A DNA stretch of 64,000 nucleotides from Acidobacteriota bacterium (GTDB lineage Bacteria > Acidobacteriota > Holophagae > Acanthopleuribacterales > Acanthopleuribacteraceae): contig JASJCB010000041.1 in assembly GCA_030066195.1 (NCBI GenBank), positions 19,930 to 83,929 of the forward strand, written 5' to 3'. Shown here in pieces: positions 53,063 through 61,647 of this stretch (positions are counted from its first letter, which is position 1; each line of letters opens with the position of its first letter). The position numbers and the translations under genes are program-made. The notes under the pieces are model-generated. The model had not been told where the DNA came from, ran no database searches, and saw only the letters and a program-made list of their open reading frames with translations.

Positions 53063-54781
53063 CTAATCCATGTGCAAATAAGTCGTCAATCGTTCGGGTG
53101 TTGTGTAGATGATCCCGGCGGCTTTCATCATGTCCTCCTGGGCCTTGGTAAACCCTTTCTCGCTGTAGAGCACGAATCGTGTTTTCTTTTTCAGAGCCCC
53201 GGAGTATTCCTCCTTCAAATGAATAAAGCGCTCGACGGCCTTATTAGAAATCTTTTTCTTCCAGTTCTTTACTTCTACGGCCAGATCGACAGCGTCTTCC
53301 GCTTCGCTGACGGCCAGGATGTCTATTTCCCTGCTGTTTTCATGGTCCTTGTAGATGCGATCCTTTTGTATGGAGGTAAACGGACCCAGGGTGAAGGCTT
53401 CTTGCACGTTATAGAAAACATCGGCGGGAGCGGCTTTACGGGTGACCGCGTTGAGAAGGTGGAACATGACCTTGTATTCGCCGCCCAGGCCTTTGTAGTG
53501 GTTGGTCCGTCGGTCCATTTCCTTCATCTTCCGGTCGAATTCCTCCCGGATTGCCTCGGGGTCCAAGTCTTCAATTTCATCCGCGTAGATTTTGCGGAAA
53601 ACGGCCTCGAAAACATGGTCGCCCAGGCCCTTATACCGATTCGCCGAGGAGCCTCGGGCGATCAGATCCGCCATGTATAACTCGTAAAGCCTGGTTTCAA
53701 GTTCGTCGTCTTCGATGCCCAACTTCAGGTCGTCGTTGATCTGTTTCCGCGTGCGCTCCTCATCACCGTATTTGGCCAGGTAGAGCACGATTTTCTTGGC
53801 GTTTTTCTTATTCACGTTACCGAAGGCATAAACGATGTACTCCCACCACATATTGGCGGTGTACCCCGGTCCTTGGGTGGTTTCGAATTGCAGGGATTCC
53901 CGGACGCCTTTCCTGGTGGTCAGATCCAGTTCTTTCATATTGGTGCGGATGATTTGCGAGATATAAAACGGATCGTTTTTCGCCACCTCGGCAATATAGG
54001 GCGCCGTTTCGTCCGTTACGGGCGATCCGGTCAGCCTGGAGTAGTTGTAGACGGTTTCCAGGGCTTCCTCGTCGGTGAGTTCGTGCAGGACGTAGGGGTT
54101 GAAGCGGCTGGTCATATGCCCGATGATCTTGGTCAACCAACCGATATAACTGCCGGTGACCAGCATGGGCGCTATTTTGCTCTCGGCGGTACCCATATAG
54201 GTGTGGCAGAAGTCGTCTCGGTTTCTCATGGCGTCGTCGTGAAAAAGGAACCGGTTCATATACTGGAACTCATCGATAATCTGGATAATACGGATATTCT
54301 TGATCGAGGCAATGCGATGAGGCGCCTGGCGGGCAAAATCCCAGAGCAGGCCGGGATTGGTGTTCATAAACTCTTCCGCTTCCTCGATATCCTGGAAAAT
54401 GTCCGAGTCTTGTTCGGCATGTTTCTTCAACCATTTGAGAGACCTGAGCGGATTGATCAGGTCCGGTTTCCGCAGTTGGAAGCCGAGAAACTGGCCGATG
54501 AAGGTGGCGTAATAGATCATCGAGAATTGGGTGATCTGCTGATTGCCCTCCCGAACGCGCATGTAGAAGGGCACGACGCGGGGATCGTTGTTGTTGTAGA
54601 GAATATTGTAGAGACGCTGGACCAGGGCGGTTTTACCTTTTTTGCGGCGAGCCAGAAGAGCGCGGGACTTGGACATGCGATCCTTGGCGCCCTCCGCCCA
54701 TGCCAAAAGATCGGCCAATTCCTCTTTGCGCCCGATAAAGAAGTCGGGATTGCCGATTTCCTCTTCCAAAGCGTAAATCAA
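53063..54781 (-). CDS. P-loop ATPase with C-terminal PD-(D/E)XK-like nuclease domain
   Basis: About 572 aa. The N-terminal ATPase half has FFIGRKEELADLL, a P-loop-like LLARRKKGKTALV and a Walker B IIQIIDEFQYM, the style of the archaeal-type ATPase/DUF234 group. The middle looks like a winged helix (RKQINDDLKLGIEDDELE). The C-terminus has SREIDILAVSE followed by VDLAVEVKNWKKK, the D-x(n)-ExK arrangement of restriction-like nucleases. I chose TTG 54781 because GGAGG stands six bases before it; the reading up to 54826 lacks a site. Such proteins are often in accessory or mobile regions, and their target is usually unknown. It is directly upstream of cmoA. Confidence 0.8.
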   Translation of the reverse strand: MIYALEEEIGNPDFFIGRKEELADLLAWAEGAKDRMSKSRALLARRKKGKTALVQRLYNILYNNNDPRVVPFYMRVREGNQQITQFSMIYYATFIGQFLGFQLRKPDLINPLRSLKWLKKHAEQDSDIFQDIEEAEEFMNTNPGLLWDFARQAPHRIASIKNIRIIQIIDEFQYMNRFLFHDDAMRNRDDFCHTYMGTAESKIAPMLVTGSYIGWLTKIIGHMTSRFNPYVLHELTDEEALETVYNYSRLTGSPVTDETAPYIAEVAKNDPFYISQIIRTNMKELDLTTRKGVRESLQFETTQGPGYTANMWWEYIVYAFGNVNKKNAKKIVLYLAKYGDEERTRKQINDDLKLGIEDDELETRLYELYMADLIARGSSANRYKGLGDHVFEAVFRKIYADEIEDLDPEAIREEFDRKMKEMDRRTNHYKGLGGEYKVMFHLLNAVTRKAAPADVFYNVQEAFTLGPFTSIQKDRIYKDHENSREIDILAVSEAEDAVDLAVEVKNWKKKISNKAVERFIHLKEEYSGALKKKTRFVLYSEKGFTKAQEDMMKAAGIIYTTPERLTTYLHMD

Positions 54782-54862
54782 ACCGCCCCTCCATGAAGAT
54801 CGATCAGGACCTATCCTAACACGCACGAACCGGTTCCCTTGATGGCAAGTAACGCGGGGAAA

Positions 54863-55720
54863 TCAAAAATCCCAACAGGTGAACAAGGTGCGTAGGGCGG
54901 TGATGAAAGCCAGGGGTTGATCTAGGATCAGGTGATGATAGCTGTCGGGGATGGTGATGAACGGGATCCGGCGGCCTACCTTCTCGGCCAGAATGGCTTC
55001 GCCCTCCGGCGGGGCCAGTTTGCTGTACTCGCCGCGGAAATAAGCCAGGGGGCCCTTGAGGTTCTTAAAGTATTGCTCGAACCTGTAGGCGCGGACGCCG
55101 CTGAAGACGTTGGGATCGAACTTCCAAATCCAGCCTTCCTCCACCTCGCGCAGGGAGGTCTCGGCCAGGTATTGCATGATGTAGGGGTTCTCGCAGGGCT
55201 GGGCGGGCAACAGGCGGAAGCGGTTGACGGCCTCTTCATAGGTGGGGTACGGGGTGATCGCGCCGAATTGACGGCCGCCGGTCTCGGTATTCTTGGGTTT
55301 GGGCGGTTTGACCGGGGAATCCACGATCACGCAGCCGGAGACCTCCTGGCCGTAAAGCGCGGCCGTACCGGCGGCAACCAGGCCGCCCAGGCTGTGGCCG
55401 ACGACCATGGGCCGGTGCAGGCCCGCGTCTTCCATGACCGCGTGGACCTCGTGCGGCCAGAACGCCGCCTCGTAGACGGGGCGACGGTCGCTGTCGCCGT
55501 GGCCGCTGAGGTGCGGCGCCGTCACGTAGTAGCGGTCGGTGAGCAGCGGCGCCAGGAAGCTCCACCATTGCGCGTGGGCCGAACCGCCGTGTACCAGCAT
55601 CAGGTGTTTCTTGGAGGGATCGCCCCAGGTCAGGTAGCGGATCTTCGCCCCGTCGCAGGATGTTTGTCCTTCCTCGGGTTTCATGGCCAGGGCCTGACGA
55701 AACCATTCCGGCTGCTGCAT
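54863..55720 (-). CDS. Alpha/beta-fold hydrolase
   Basis: About 285 aa. Motifs: oxyanion region LVHGGSAHAQWW, PHLSGHGDSD, nucleophile elbow VVGHSLGGLVAAG, and a late SYHHLILDQP with the likely catalytic His. The ATG at 55720 has GGAGG five bases before it; a GTG two codons earlier is less likely. Family members hydrolyse esters, epoxides or similar bonds; substrate unknown. A long palindromic repeat element lies upstream of its start. Confidence 0.88.
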   Translation of the reverse strand: MQQPEWFRQALAMKPEEGQTSCDGAKIRYLTWGDPSKKHLMLVHGGSAHAQWWSFLAPLLTDRYYVTAPHLSGHGDSDRRPVYEAAFWPHEVHAVMEDAGLHRPMVVGHSLGGLVAAGTAALYGQEVSGCVIVDSPVKPPKPKNTETGGRQFGAITPYPTYEEAVNRFRLLPAQPCENPYIMQYLAETSLREVEEGWIWKFDPNVFSGVRAYRFEQYFKNLKGPLAYFRGEYSKLAPPEGEAILAEKVGRRIPFITIPDSYHHLILDQPLAFITALRTLFTCWDF

Positions 55721-55853
55721 GCACACCTCCGTCGCGGACTATTCTAGCCTGAAATGAATGTTTGTTCAAAAAATCTACTGACGAATCCAGAGCAATCCCA
55801 GGTCCTTGAATTTTGATCTTCAGGCTATACCATGGGATGAAGCCCTGTTCCCT

Positions 55854-56115
55854 GCGCCGAAGGTGCGAAACAAAATAGCCCAGGGCAACGCCCTGGGTAG
55901 GGCATCAAAAAATACCGGTAGCCCTGAAGGGGCGTAACAATCCGTTGTGAATCAATGAGTTACGTGGTTTTTTGTCACGCCCCTTCAGGGCTTGGTTTTG
56001 GTGTGGCCTCTTTCCAGGGCGTTGCCCTGGGCTATTATGTTCAGCACCTTCGGCGCCTAAAGACCGATCTTTCAGGGCGTTGCTCCGGGCTATTTTGTAC
56101 AGTACTTTCGGGGCT
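55854..56115. repeat. Nested palindromic repeat element
   Basis: An outer inverted repeat of 44 bp (55854-55897 against 56013-56056, 40 of 44 matching) encloses a perfect inner 16-bp inverted repeat (55920-55935 against 55977-55992). The outer arm itself holds the short palindrome CAGGGC-AACG-CCCTG. A further diverged direct copy of the right arm follows at 56071-56115. No transposase is present, so this is a non-autonomous or REP-like element. It fills the gap between the hydrolase and WYL genes; the short frames across it are not genes. Confidence 0.88.
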
Positions 56116-56185
56116 TGGGAAGCCTTGGCTTCTCATCAACTCTGTGTTCGTATCCAAACCAATGTGCTGATTTAGATCGTGTTGG

Positions 56186-57229
56186 TCAGGCGGTAGGTAC
56201 GTTGTAGCGGTCCAAGGCCTGCTTCAGGCGATCGATCACCATGGCGCGCAGTTCCGGCGGTTCCATTACGGTGACGTAGTGGCCGTAACCCAGGATCCAG
56301 CTGAGTAACTCCTCGCCCAGGTCCAATTCCAGGGTCAGGTTCAGCGAACCGTCTTCCCGGGTGTCGACCTGCTGGCTGTGGTGCCACTGGCGGCTGCCCA
56401 CGTTGGGCGCGACCTGTTTGTGGAAGTGCAGCAGGACCCGCTTGGGCTCGCCGCTCTGCACCATGCCGAACTGGTTGCGAAACCGGCTCTCCGGTTCGTA
56501 GTCCTGGGGGTAGGCGAAACTCTCCTCCAGGATCGCGACCTCTTTGATGCGCTCCACGGCGAAGGTCAGGGTCAACTCCTCGCTGTTTTTCGGTTTGCGG
56601 CCCACCAGGTAGAGACCGCGCTTGAACATGAGCATGCTCAGCGGTTTCAGGCAATGCGTCTTGTCCGGCGCGCCGCTGCCCCGGTTGTAGCGGATCTCGA
56701 TCCAGCGCTGCATGACCAGGGCTTTGACCAGTTGATCCAACATCTCGTTCTGGTCGCTGTAGTCCTTGGGCGCCTCGGTCCAGGTGAAGAATTTTTTGTG
56801 GAAATCCTTCAGGACCAGGGCGGTCTCGTGGCCGTGGCGTTTGCGCAGGGTGTTCTGCAGGCGGTCCAGCGCTTCCTGGGCGCCCTCCTGGATGAAGGTG
56901 CCCTCCAGGAAGGCCATCAGGTCCAGCGCCATGTACAGGCTCATCAACTCGTAGGCGGTGCCTTCCATGTCCAGCCCGCGCCGCTTGAAGCGCAGGCGGC
57001 CCTGGGAACCGCCCTTGGCCACCTCTACCAGGGCCTCGCCCTCGTCGTCGTAGAAGGATTCCTTGAGCGTCTGGATGTAGCGGGCCAGGGTGCGTTCGGA
57101 AATGCCCAACCGGCCGCGCAGTTCCTGTAAGGAGATGCCGTAGGGAAACTCGTGCAGCCAGTGGATGATCTGGGCGACGCGAATGGCGCTGCCGTAATTG
57201 GGCTTACTGCTTGGGGGTGTATCACTCAT
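56186..57229 (-). CDS. WYL-domain transcriptional regulator with N-terminal HTH
   Basis: 347 aa. Residues about 15-75 form a winged helix-turn-helix (AIRVAQIIHWLHEF, ISLQELRGRLGISERTLARY). The C-terminal half is WYL-like (WIEIRYNRGSG, KPLSMLMFKRGLYLVGRKP, AVERIKEVAILEESF). WYL domains bind small ligands or nucleic acid fragments and often control defence, DNA-repair or accessory genes. I chose ATG 57229 instead of the much longer open frame to 57610, since residues before it are Arg/Pro-rich shadow sequence and the ATG overlaps the MBL gene stop (ATGA). Co-transcribed with that gene. Confidence 0.9.
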   Translation of the reverse strand: MSDTPPSSKPNYGSAIRVAQIIHWLHEFPYGISLQELRGRLGISERTLARYIQTLKESFYDDEGEALVEVAKGGSQGRLRFKRRGLDMEGTAYELMSLYMALDLMAFLEGTFIQEGAQEALDRLQNTLRKRHGHETALVLKDFHKKFFTWTEAPKDYSDQNEMLDQLVKALVMQRWIEIRYNRGSGAPDKTHCLKPLSMLMFKRGLYLVGRKPKNSEELTLTFAVERIKEVAILEESFAYPQDYEPESRFRNQFGMVQSGEPKRVLLHFHKQVAPNVGSRQWHHSQQVDTREDGSLNLTLELDLGEELLSWILGYGHYVTVMEPPELRAMVIDRLKQALDRYNVPTA

Positions 57230-58047
57230 ATCTTCATGGTCTCGAGCGGGTCGTTTTGGCGGGCGATGGTGAACGGGATGTGTTCCAGCCCAATACGGCG
57301 CAGGGTGCGTTTGGTTTGCAGGGTCAACAGGCGGGGATCGTTGTTGGTCTCGCTCATATGGGCCAGGATGAGGTGGCGCACGTCGTCGTGGAGGATATCG
57401 GGCAACATCTCGAAAAAGGCCTCGTTGCTGAGGTGGCCCAGCCGGCTCGCGATGCGCTGCTTCAGCATCCAGGGGTAGGGGCCGGTCTTCAGCATCTCCA
57501 GGTCGTGGTTGGCCTCCACCAGCAGCAGGTCGCAGCCCTTCAGGCTCTCCCTGACCAGGCCGTTGGCATAGCCGAAATCGGTGACGTGACCCAGGGTGCG
57601 GTCGCCGCATTCGATGCGGAAACCCACCGGGTCCTCGGCGTCGTGGGGCAGGGAAATGGGGTGCACGGCCAGCTTGCCCACGTCGAAAGCGCGGCCGGGG
57701 ACGATTTCAACCCAGTCGTAGAAGCGTTTGCCCTGGACGGCGCTCGTGAAGGTGCCCTCGGTGCAGAAGATGGGGATCTTGAGCCGGTTGGAGAGGGTGT
57801 GCACGGATTGGATATGGTCGCTGTGCTCGTGGGTGACCAGCAGGCCGGTCAGTTGTTCGGGCTGAAACCCGCCGGCATCCATGCGGCGACAAACCTCCCT
57901 GGCCGAGAAGCCGGCATCGACGAGCACATGGGTATCGCCCGAGGAGACCAGCGAACAGTTGCCGGAACTGCCGCTACCCAGGACGGTCAGCGAGAAATCG
58001 AGTTTCACGGCTGTTTCCGGAGATGCGTTTTGGGTGGCTACGGTCAT
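57226..58047 (-). CDS. MBL-fold metallohydrolase (YycJ/WalJ-like)
   Basis: About 273 aa. The metallo-beta-lactamase fold is shown by LVDAGFSAREV, the zinc site VTHEHSDHI, LPHDAEDPVG, HVTDFGYANG, LLVEANHD and LAHMSETNN, in the order of the WalJ/YycJ group, whose members are thought to act on DNA or nucleic acid ends. The ATG at 58047 begins just before the conserved domain; a TTG at 58059 is possible. It ends in an ATGA overlap with the WYL regulator. About 130 bases separate it from the CHAT gene on the same strand. Confidence 0.9.
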   Translation of the reverse strand: MTVATQNASPETAVKLDFSLTVLGSGSSGNCSLVSSGDTHVLVDAGFSAREVCRRMDAGGFQPEQLTGLLVTHEHSDHIQSVHTLSNRLKIPIFCTEGTFTSAVQGKRFYDWVEIVPGRAFDVGKLAVHPISLPHDAEDPVGFRIECGDRTLGHVTDFGYANGLVRESLKGCDLLLVEANHDLEMLKTGPYPWMLKQRIASRLGHLSNEAFFEMLPDILHDDVRHLILAHMSETNNDPRLLTLQTKRTLRRIGLEHIPFTIARQNDPLETMKI

Positions 58048-58179
58048 GAATGCATCCAAAGAAAGGCGTTTCCCTTCACCGCAATTTTTACCATTTCTGC
58101 CGGCAAAATGACAGGGAAAAGGTTCGCGGCAGTGGGCGGGGTTCAGGGCCGGTCAGGCTTTTAGCTCGGAGAGAAGCCT

Positions 58180-61100
58180 CTATGATTCAGCCTCTTCCGG
58201 TTTGTCAGACCAAGAAGCCAGGAACTGTCCCAATTGTTGCGTGTAGGGATGTTGTGGTCCCAACTTTTTTTGGAAGGTCTTGAACGCCTTGCGTATTAGT
58301 TTCAAGCCCTCCTCGGCCTCACCGGTTTGTAGGAGGAGCTGACCTAGATTATGTTCCGTCAGAGCAGTGCTGTAGTGGTCGAGCCCCTTAAAGATCTCTT
58401 CCTTTATTGCTAATACGCGGGTAAATGTTTCTTTGGCTAATTCTAAATCACCTTGGGCCTGAAGTACGCCAGCCAGTTCATGCAGGGCAGCGGCCACGTG
58501 GGGATGGCGGTCGGTACCGAAAACCTGTTCGTATATGGCGAGGGAGCGCTGCAGATGCTCTCGGGCGGCGGGCAGGTCGCCTTGGGCCTGAAGCACCCGG
58601 GCCAGTTCATGCAGGGAGGCGGCGACGTCGGGATGAAGGTCGGTGCCGAAGACCTGTTCGGAAATGGCCAGGGAGCGCTGCAGATGCTCCCGGGCGCCGG
58701 GTAGGTCGCCTTGGGCCTTCAGCACCCCGGCCAGGGAATGCAGGGAGGCGGCGACGGAGGGATGAAGGTCGGTGCCGAAGACCTGTTCCCATATGGCCAG
58801 GGAGCGCTGCAGATGCTCCCGGGCGCCGGGCAGGTCGCCTTGGGCCTTCAGCACCCCGGCCAGGGAATGCAGGGAGGCGGCCACGGAAACATCCTGTTCA
58901 CCCTTTAACTCGATCTCTATACCGACCGATTGTTGGAGCGCCTGCGCCGCGTCGGTCAGGTTTCCTCGTGCACTGAAGTATTCTCCCAGTTCATCATAGC
59001 CGAATGACTTGTCCGAATCCTCCACCAGGTCGATGCCTTCTCGCAGCCAGGCTTCGGCTTCATCGGGTCGTTTGCCGATATTCCCCAGGAGTTGCACCCG
59101 GAACAGCAGGGTCTTGCCACGTTCAGGGCCGGTGGGCTCGGCGGCCAGGACCGCTTCGACCCGTTGCAGGGCCTCGTGGTAGCGGCCCATGCGGCGCAGT
59201 TCCAGGATCACCTCTTGGGTCGGCGCCCAGGCATCGTCGGCTCTGCCGGCTTTCAGCAGCAGGCTCGCCGCGTGGTCTGCCGAGTACAGGTCGTCTTCTC
59301 GTTGCCAGCGGTCGCGGAACCAGGCGCCCAGGGCGGCGAATACCCGGTCGGCATCAGGTTCGGCCCGTTGCAGGGCGAAGTCGGCGACCAGGCGATGCGG
59401 GCCCCACCAGGTTTCCGTGCCGACCGGCGCCTGGACCGGGCTCAGCAGGCCGGTGCGGCGCAGGCGATCCGCGTTTTCCGCCTCGCCCAGTTCCAGTAAG
59501 GCGGGCCAGGGATTGGCTTCGCCCGGCAGGGCGCAATCGGCCAACAAAACCTGATCCGGCTCGCTGAGCGCCGCCCATAGGGCTTCCAGGGCCAGGTCCG
59601 CGTTGACTTTTTCGGCCGTTTTGGCCAGGACCGGTTGCACCACCTCGGCCCACAGGCGTTGCGGCGGGGTGTCGCCGTCCGGAAGGCGTTGCGCGGCATA
59701 GCCCTCCAGGAACTCCAGGGTGCGCGGGTGGCCGTCCACCTTTTCCGCCAGCGCCATGCGCCGCTCTCCGTCCAGGCGGCGCAGGGTGGGGAACCAGCGC
59801 AGCAGGCGCACCGTGTCGGCCTCGCGCATGACCGGTAGGGCCAGGGTGTGGGCTTGGGCCAGGTCTTGGGGTACGTAGCGGCTGCTGGCCAGCAGGCCCA
59901 AGGGGGCCAGGTGTCCGGCGGCAGCGGCCAGGGCCTGCCAGAATTGCGCGATCTCGTCTGAATGCCAACGGCCCGGGTCTTGCGGGTCTTGCAGGCTCTC
60001 GGCGTCGTCCAGGTAGACCAGCAGGCCGTTGCACAGTCGGCACAGTTGCTCGATCAGCGCGGCCAGGGCGGCGCCGGTCACGCCGCCTTCCTGGGCGCCG
60101 GCCAGAACCTGTTGCCAGGCCTGGGGGTCGGGCGCCAATTCGGAGCCGGTTTGCGCGGTTTGATGCCACAGGGCCTCGACGGGATGCGGCTCCGCGCCCG
60201 CGCCGCGACCGTCCAGGGCCAGGATGGGGATAGCTTCGCCCATGGCCGCGGCCAGATGGGGCAGGCACTCGGTGCAGAGCGCGGTTTTGCCCAGGCCGCC
60301 CAGACCGTAGACCACGGCCAGGCGCGTGCCCTCGCGCCAGCGGCGGATGAGGTCGGCGCGGGGTTTGCGGCGGCCCACGAAACCGAAACGCAGCCGCTGT
60401 ACGCCGCGAATGCCGCCCTGGCGGTCCAGGCGATCCTGGACCCGTTGACACTCGCGTTGTTCCAGGTTGGGCAGGGGCCGGCCGTCCAGGGGCCGGGCGG
60501 GCGGCGTGTCCGGGCTGCCGTGGTAGAGCTGGATCTGGGCCCAGCCCAGCGGGTAGATATGGCTCTTGCGGCCGCCGTCCAAAACCGGCGCCCGGGTGAT
60601 GCGGCGGGCCTCGCGCAGTGCGGTGCGCGGGCTTGCGCCCTCGGCCAGGGCCGCGTAGAAGATTGCGGAGGTGAGCGTGGCCAGGGAATCGCCCACGGGG
60701 CCCAGGTAGGCGGCCACGCCCTCGATGCCCTCCCGTTGCAGCGCGGCGGCGGTGGCGGGCACGGGGTCGTGATCCGGTCTGTAGCGATTGCCCCCGGCCG
60801 CGGTTTCGGCCGTGCCGCCGTGACAGGAGGACAGGTAGATCAGGCGCGGCAGGTGGGGGCGAAGCCGTTGCAGCAGGTCGCCGGTGGGTACCTGGTGGGT
60901 GGTCGCCGCGTCGGTCTCGAAGACCAGGGCGCCCGGTAAGCCGTGGCCGCTGAAGTGCAGGACGGGCGCTTTGTGGTAGTGCATCATGCGGGTCAGGTCT
61001 TCCAGGGTGCCCAGGTCGGTTTGCAGCAGGCGGCTCTCGTGACCGTGGTGCGTCAGGGCATGCCATAAGCGGAAGTTCTCGGTCTCGAAATCGACGGAGC

Positions 61101-61647
61101 CCTGGTCCACGGGGGCGGCCACGCAGGCCAGTACGGACAGCGGGGCATCCGACGGCGGCAGGGGCGTGCGGCCGGGGGCGGCGTCGCGGACCAGGTCCAA
61201 CAGGCCCTCGCGGACGGGGAAGGTTTCGTCCAGGAAGAGCAGTTCCCAGGGCAGGGTCAAGAGGGCGTCGGCGCGGGCCAGGTCCTCGTCGGTCTTGCCG
61301 GCGGGGTGGACGCGGATGGTCAGTAAGGGCGGTTCGCCTTGTTTGGCGTCTTGGATGGTCTTGGTCAGCCGGTCTTGGGCCGAGGCGTTGAAGGCGGACT
61401 TCGCCAGGACGGCGCCGACCTGGCGCATATGCTCTTCCTGTTCCTTTAGAAAGCCCTGTTTGGCGGGAATCGGACGGCCGTGTTCATCGGTGGGAACGGG
61501 GTGAAAGATATATTCGGGCAAGGCGCGCAGCAGGACGGTCAGTTCTTCACCCTGGTGGAGATCTTCACAGGTCCAGGCATCGGTGATGCCGGTCAGGCGG
61601 GCGGTCACCGGAGAAGCGGCGGTCAGATCCAAGACGAGGTGGTGCAT
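58180..61647 (-). CDS. CHAT protease-STAND ATPase-TPR protein, candidate defence or cell-death effector
   Basis: 1155 aa in three parts. Residues about 170-380 are a caspase-like CHAT domain with LHFSGHG (catalytic His near 235) and LIYLSSCHGG (catalytic Cys at 275). Residues about 420-760 are a STAND/NB-ARC-like ATPase with VVYGLGGLGKTALC (Walker A near 446-458) and LLVYLDDAE (Walker B). Residues about 830-1140 are TPRs of kinesin-light-chain type, ending in near-identical 43-residue repeats (HLQRSLAI.EQVFGTDLHP). This plan, protease plus switch ATPase plus sensor repeats, is that of immune-type STAND proteins, but CHAT-TPR proteins also have other roles. ATG 61647 follows a GGGAG box. A long degenerate repeat array lies upstream of the start. 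Confidence 0.9.
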   Translation of the reverse strand: MHHLVLDLTAASPVTARLTGITDAWTCEDLHQGEELTVLLRALPEYIFHPVPTDEHGRPIPAKQGFLKEQEEHMRQVGAVLAKSAFNASAQDRLTKTIQDAKQGEPPLLTIRVHPAGKTDEDLARADALLTLPWELLFLDETFPVREGLLDLVRDAAPGRTPLPPSDAPLSVLACVAAPVDQGSVDFETENFRLWHALTHHGHESRLLQTDLGTLEDLTRMMHYHKAPVLHFSGHGLPGALVFETDAATTHQVPTGDLLQRLRPHLPRLIYLSSCHGGTAETAAGGNRYRPDHDPVPATAAALQREGIEGVAAYLGPVGDSLATLTSAIFYAALAEGASPRTALREARRITRAPVLDGGRKSHIYPLGWAQIQLYHGSPDTPPARPLDGRPLPNLEQRECQRVQDRLDRQGGIRGVQRLRFGFVGRRKPRADLIRRWREGTRLAVVYGLGGLGKTALCTECLPHLAAAMGEAIPILALDGRGAGAEPHPVEALWHQTAQTGSELAPDPQAWQQVLAGAQEGGVTGAALAALIEQLCRLCNGLLVYLDDAESLQDPQDPGRWHSDEIAQFWQALAAAAGHLAPLGLLASSRYVPQDLAQAHTLALPVMREADTVRLLRWFPTLRRLDGERRMALAEKVDGHPRTLEFLEGYAAQRLPDGDTPPQRLWAEVVQPVLAKTAEKVNADLALEALWAALSEPDQVLLADCALPGEANPWPALLELGEAENADRLRRTGLLSPVQAPVGTETWWGPHRLVADFALQRAEPDADRVFAALGAWFRDRWQREDDLYSADHAASLLLKAGRADDAWAPTQEVILELRRMGRYHEALQRVEAVLAAEPTGPERGKTLLFRVQLLGNIGKRPDEAEAWLREGIDLVEDSDKSFGYDELGEYFSARGNLTDAAQALQQSVGIEIELKGEQDVSVAASLHSLAGVLKAQGDLPGAREHLQRSLAIWEQVFGTDLHPSVAASLHSLAGVLKAQGDLPGAREHLQRSLAISEQVFGTDLHPDVAASLHELARVLQAQGDLPAAREHLQRSLAIYEQVFGTDRHPHVAAALHELAGVLQAQGDLELAKETFTRVLAIKEEIFKGLDHYSTALTEHNLGQLLLQTGEAEEGLKLIRKAFKTFQKKLGPQHPYTQQLGQFLASWSDKPEEAES
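58450..58900 (-). repeat. 129-bp coding repeats in the TPR region
   Basis: Near-identical blocks of 129 bases (43 codons) recur; the same phase point AGGTCGCCT falls at 58574, 58703 and 58832, with a more diverged copy at each end. DNA-level identity this high suggests recent unit duplication or gene conversion, which can change the number of TPR units. Confidence 0.85.

Noticed and set aside
55955..56175. Two overlapping short rightward frames
   Set aside because: They lie wholly inside the palindromic repeat element and are products of its sequence.
57230..57610. 127-residue N-terminal extension of the WYL regulator
   Set aside because: The extension is the Arg/Pro-rich shadow of the overlapping MBL gene; the ATG at 57229 gives the normal WYL protein.
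57211..58164. 317-aa rightward frame
   Set aside because: Antisense shadow of the MBL-fold gene.
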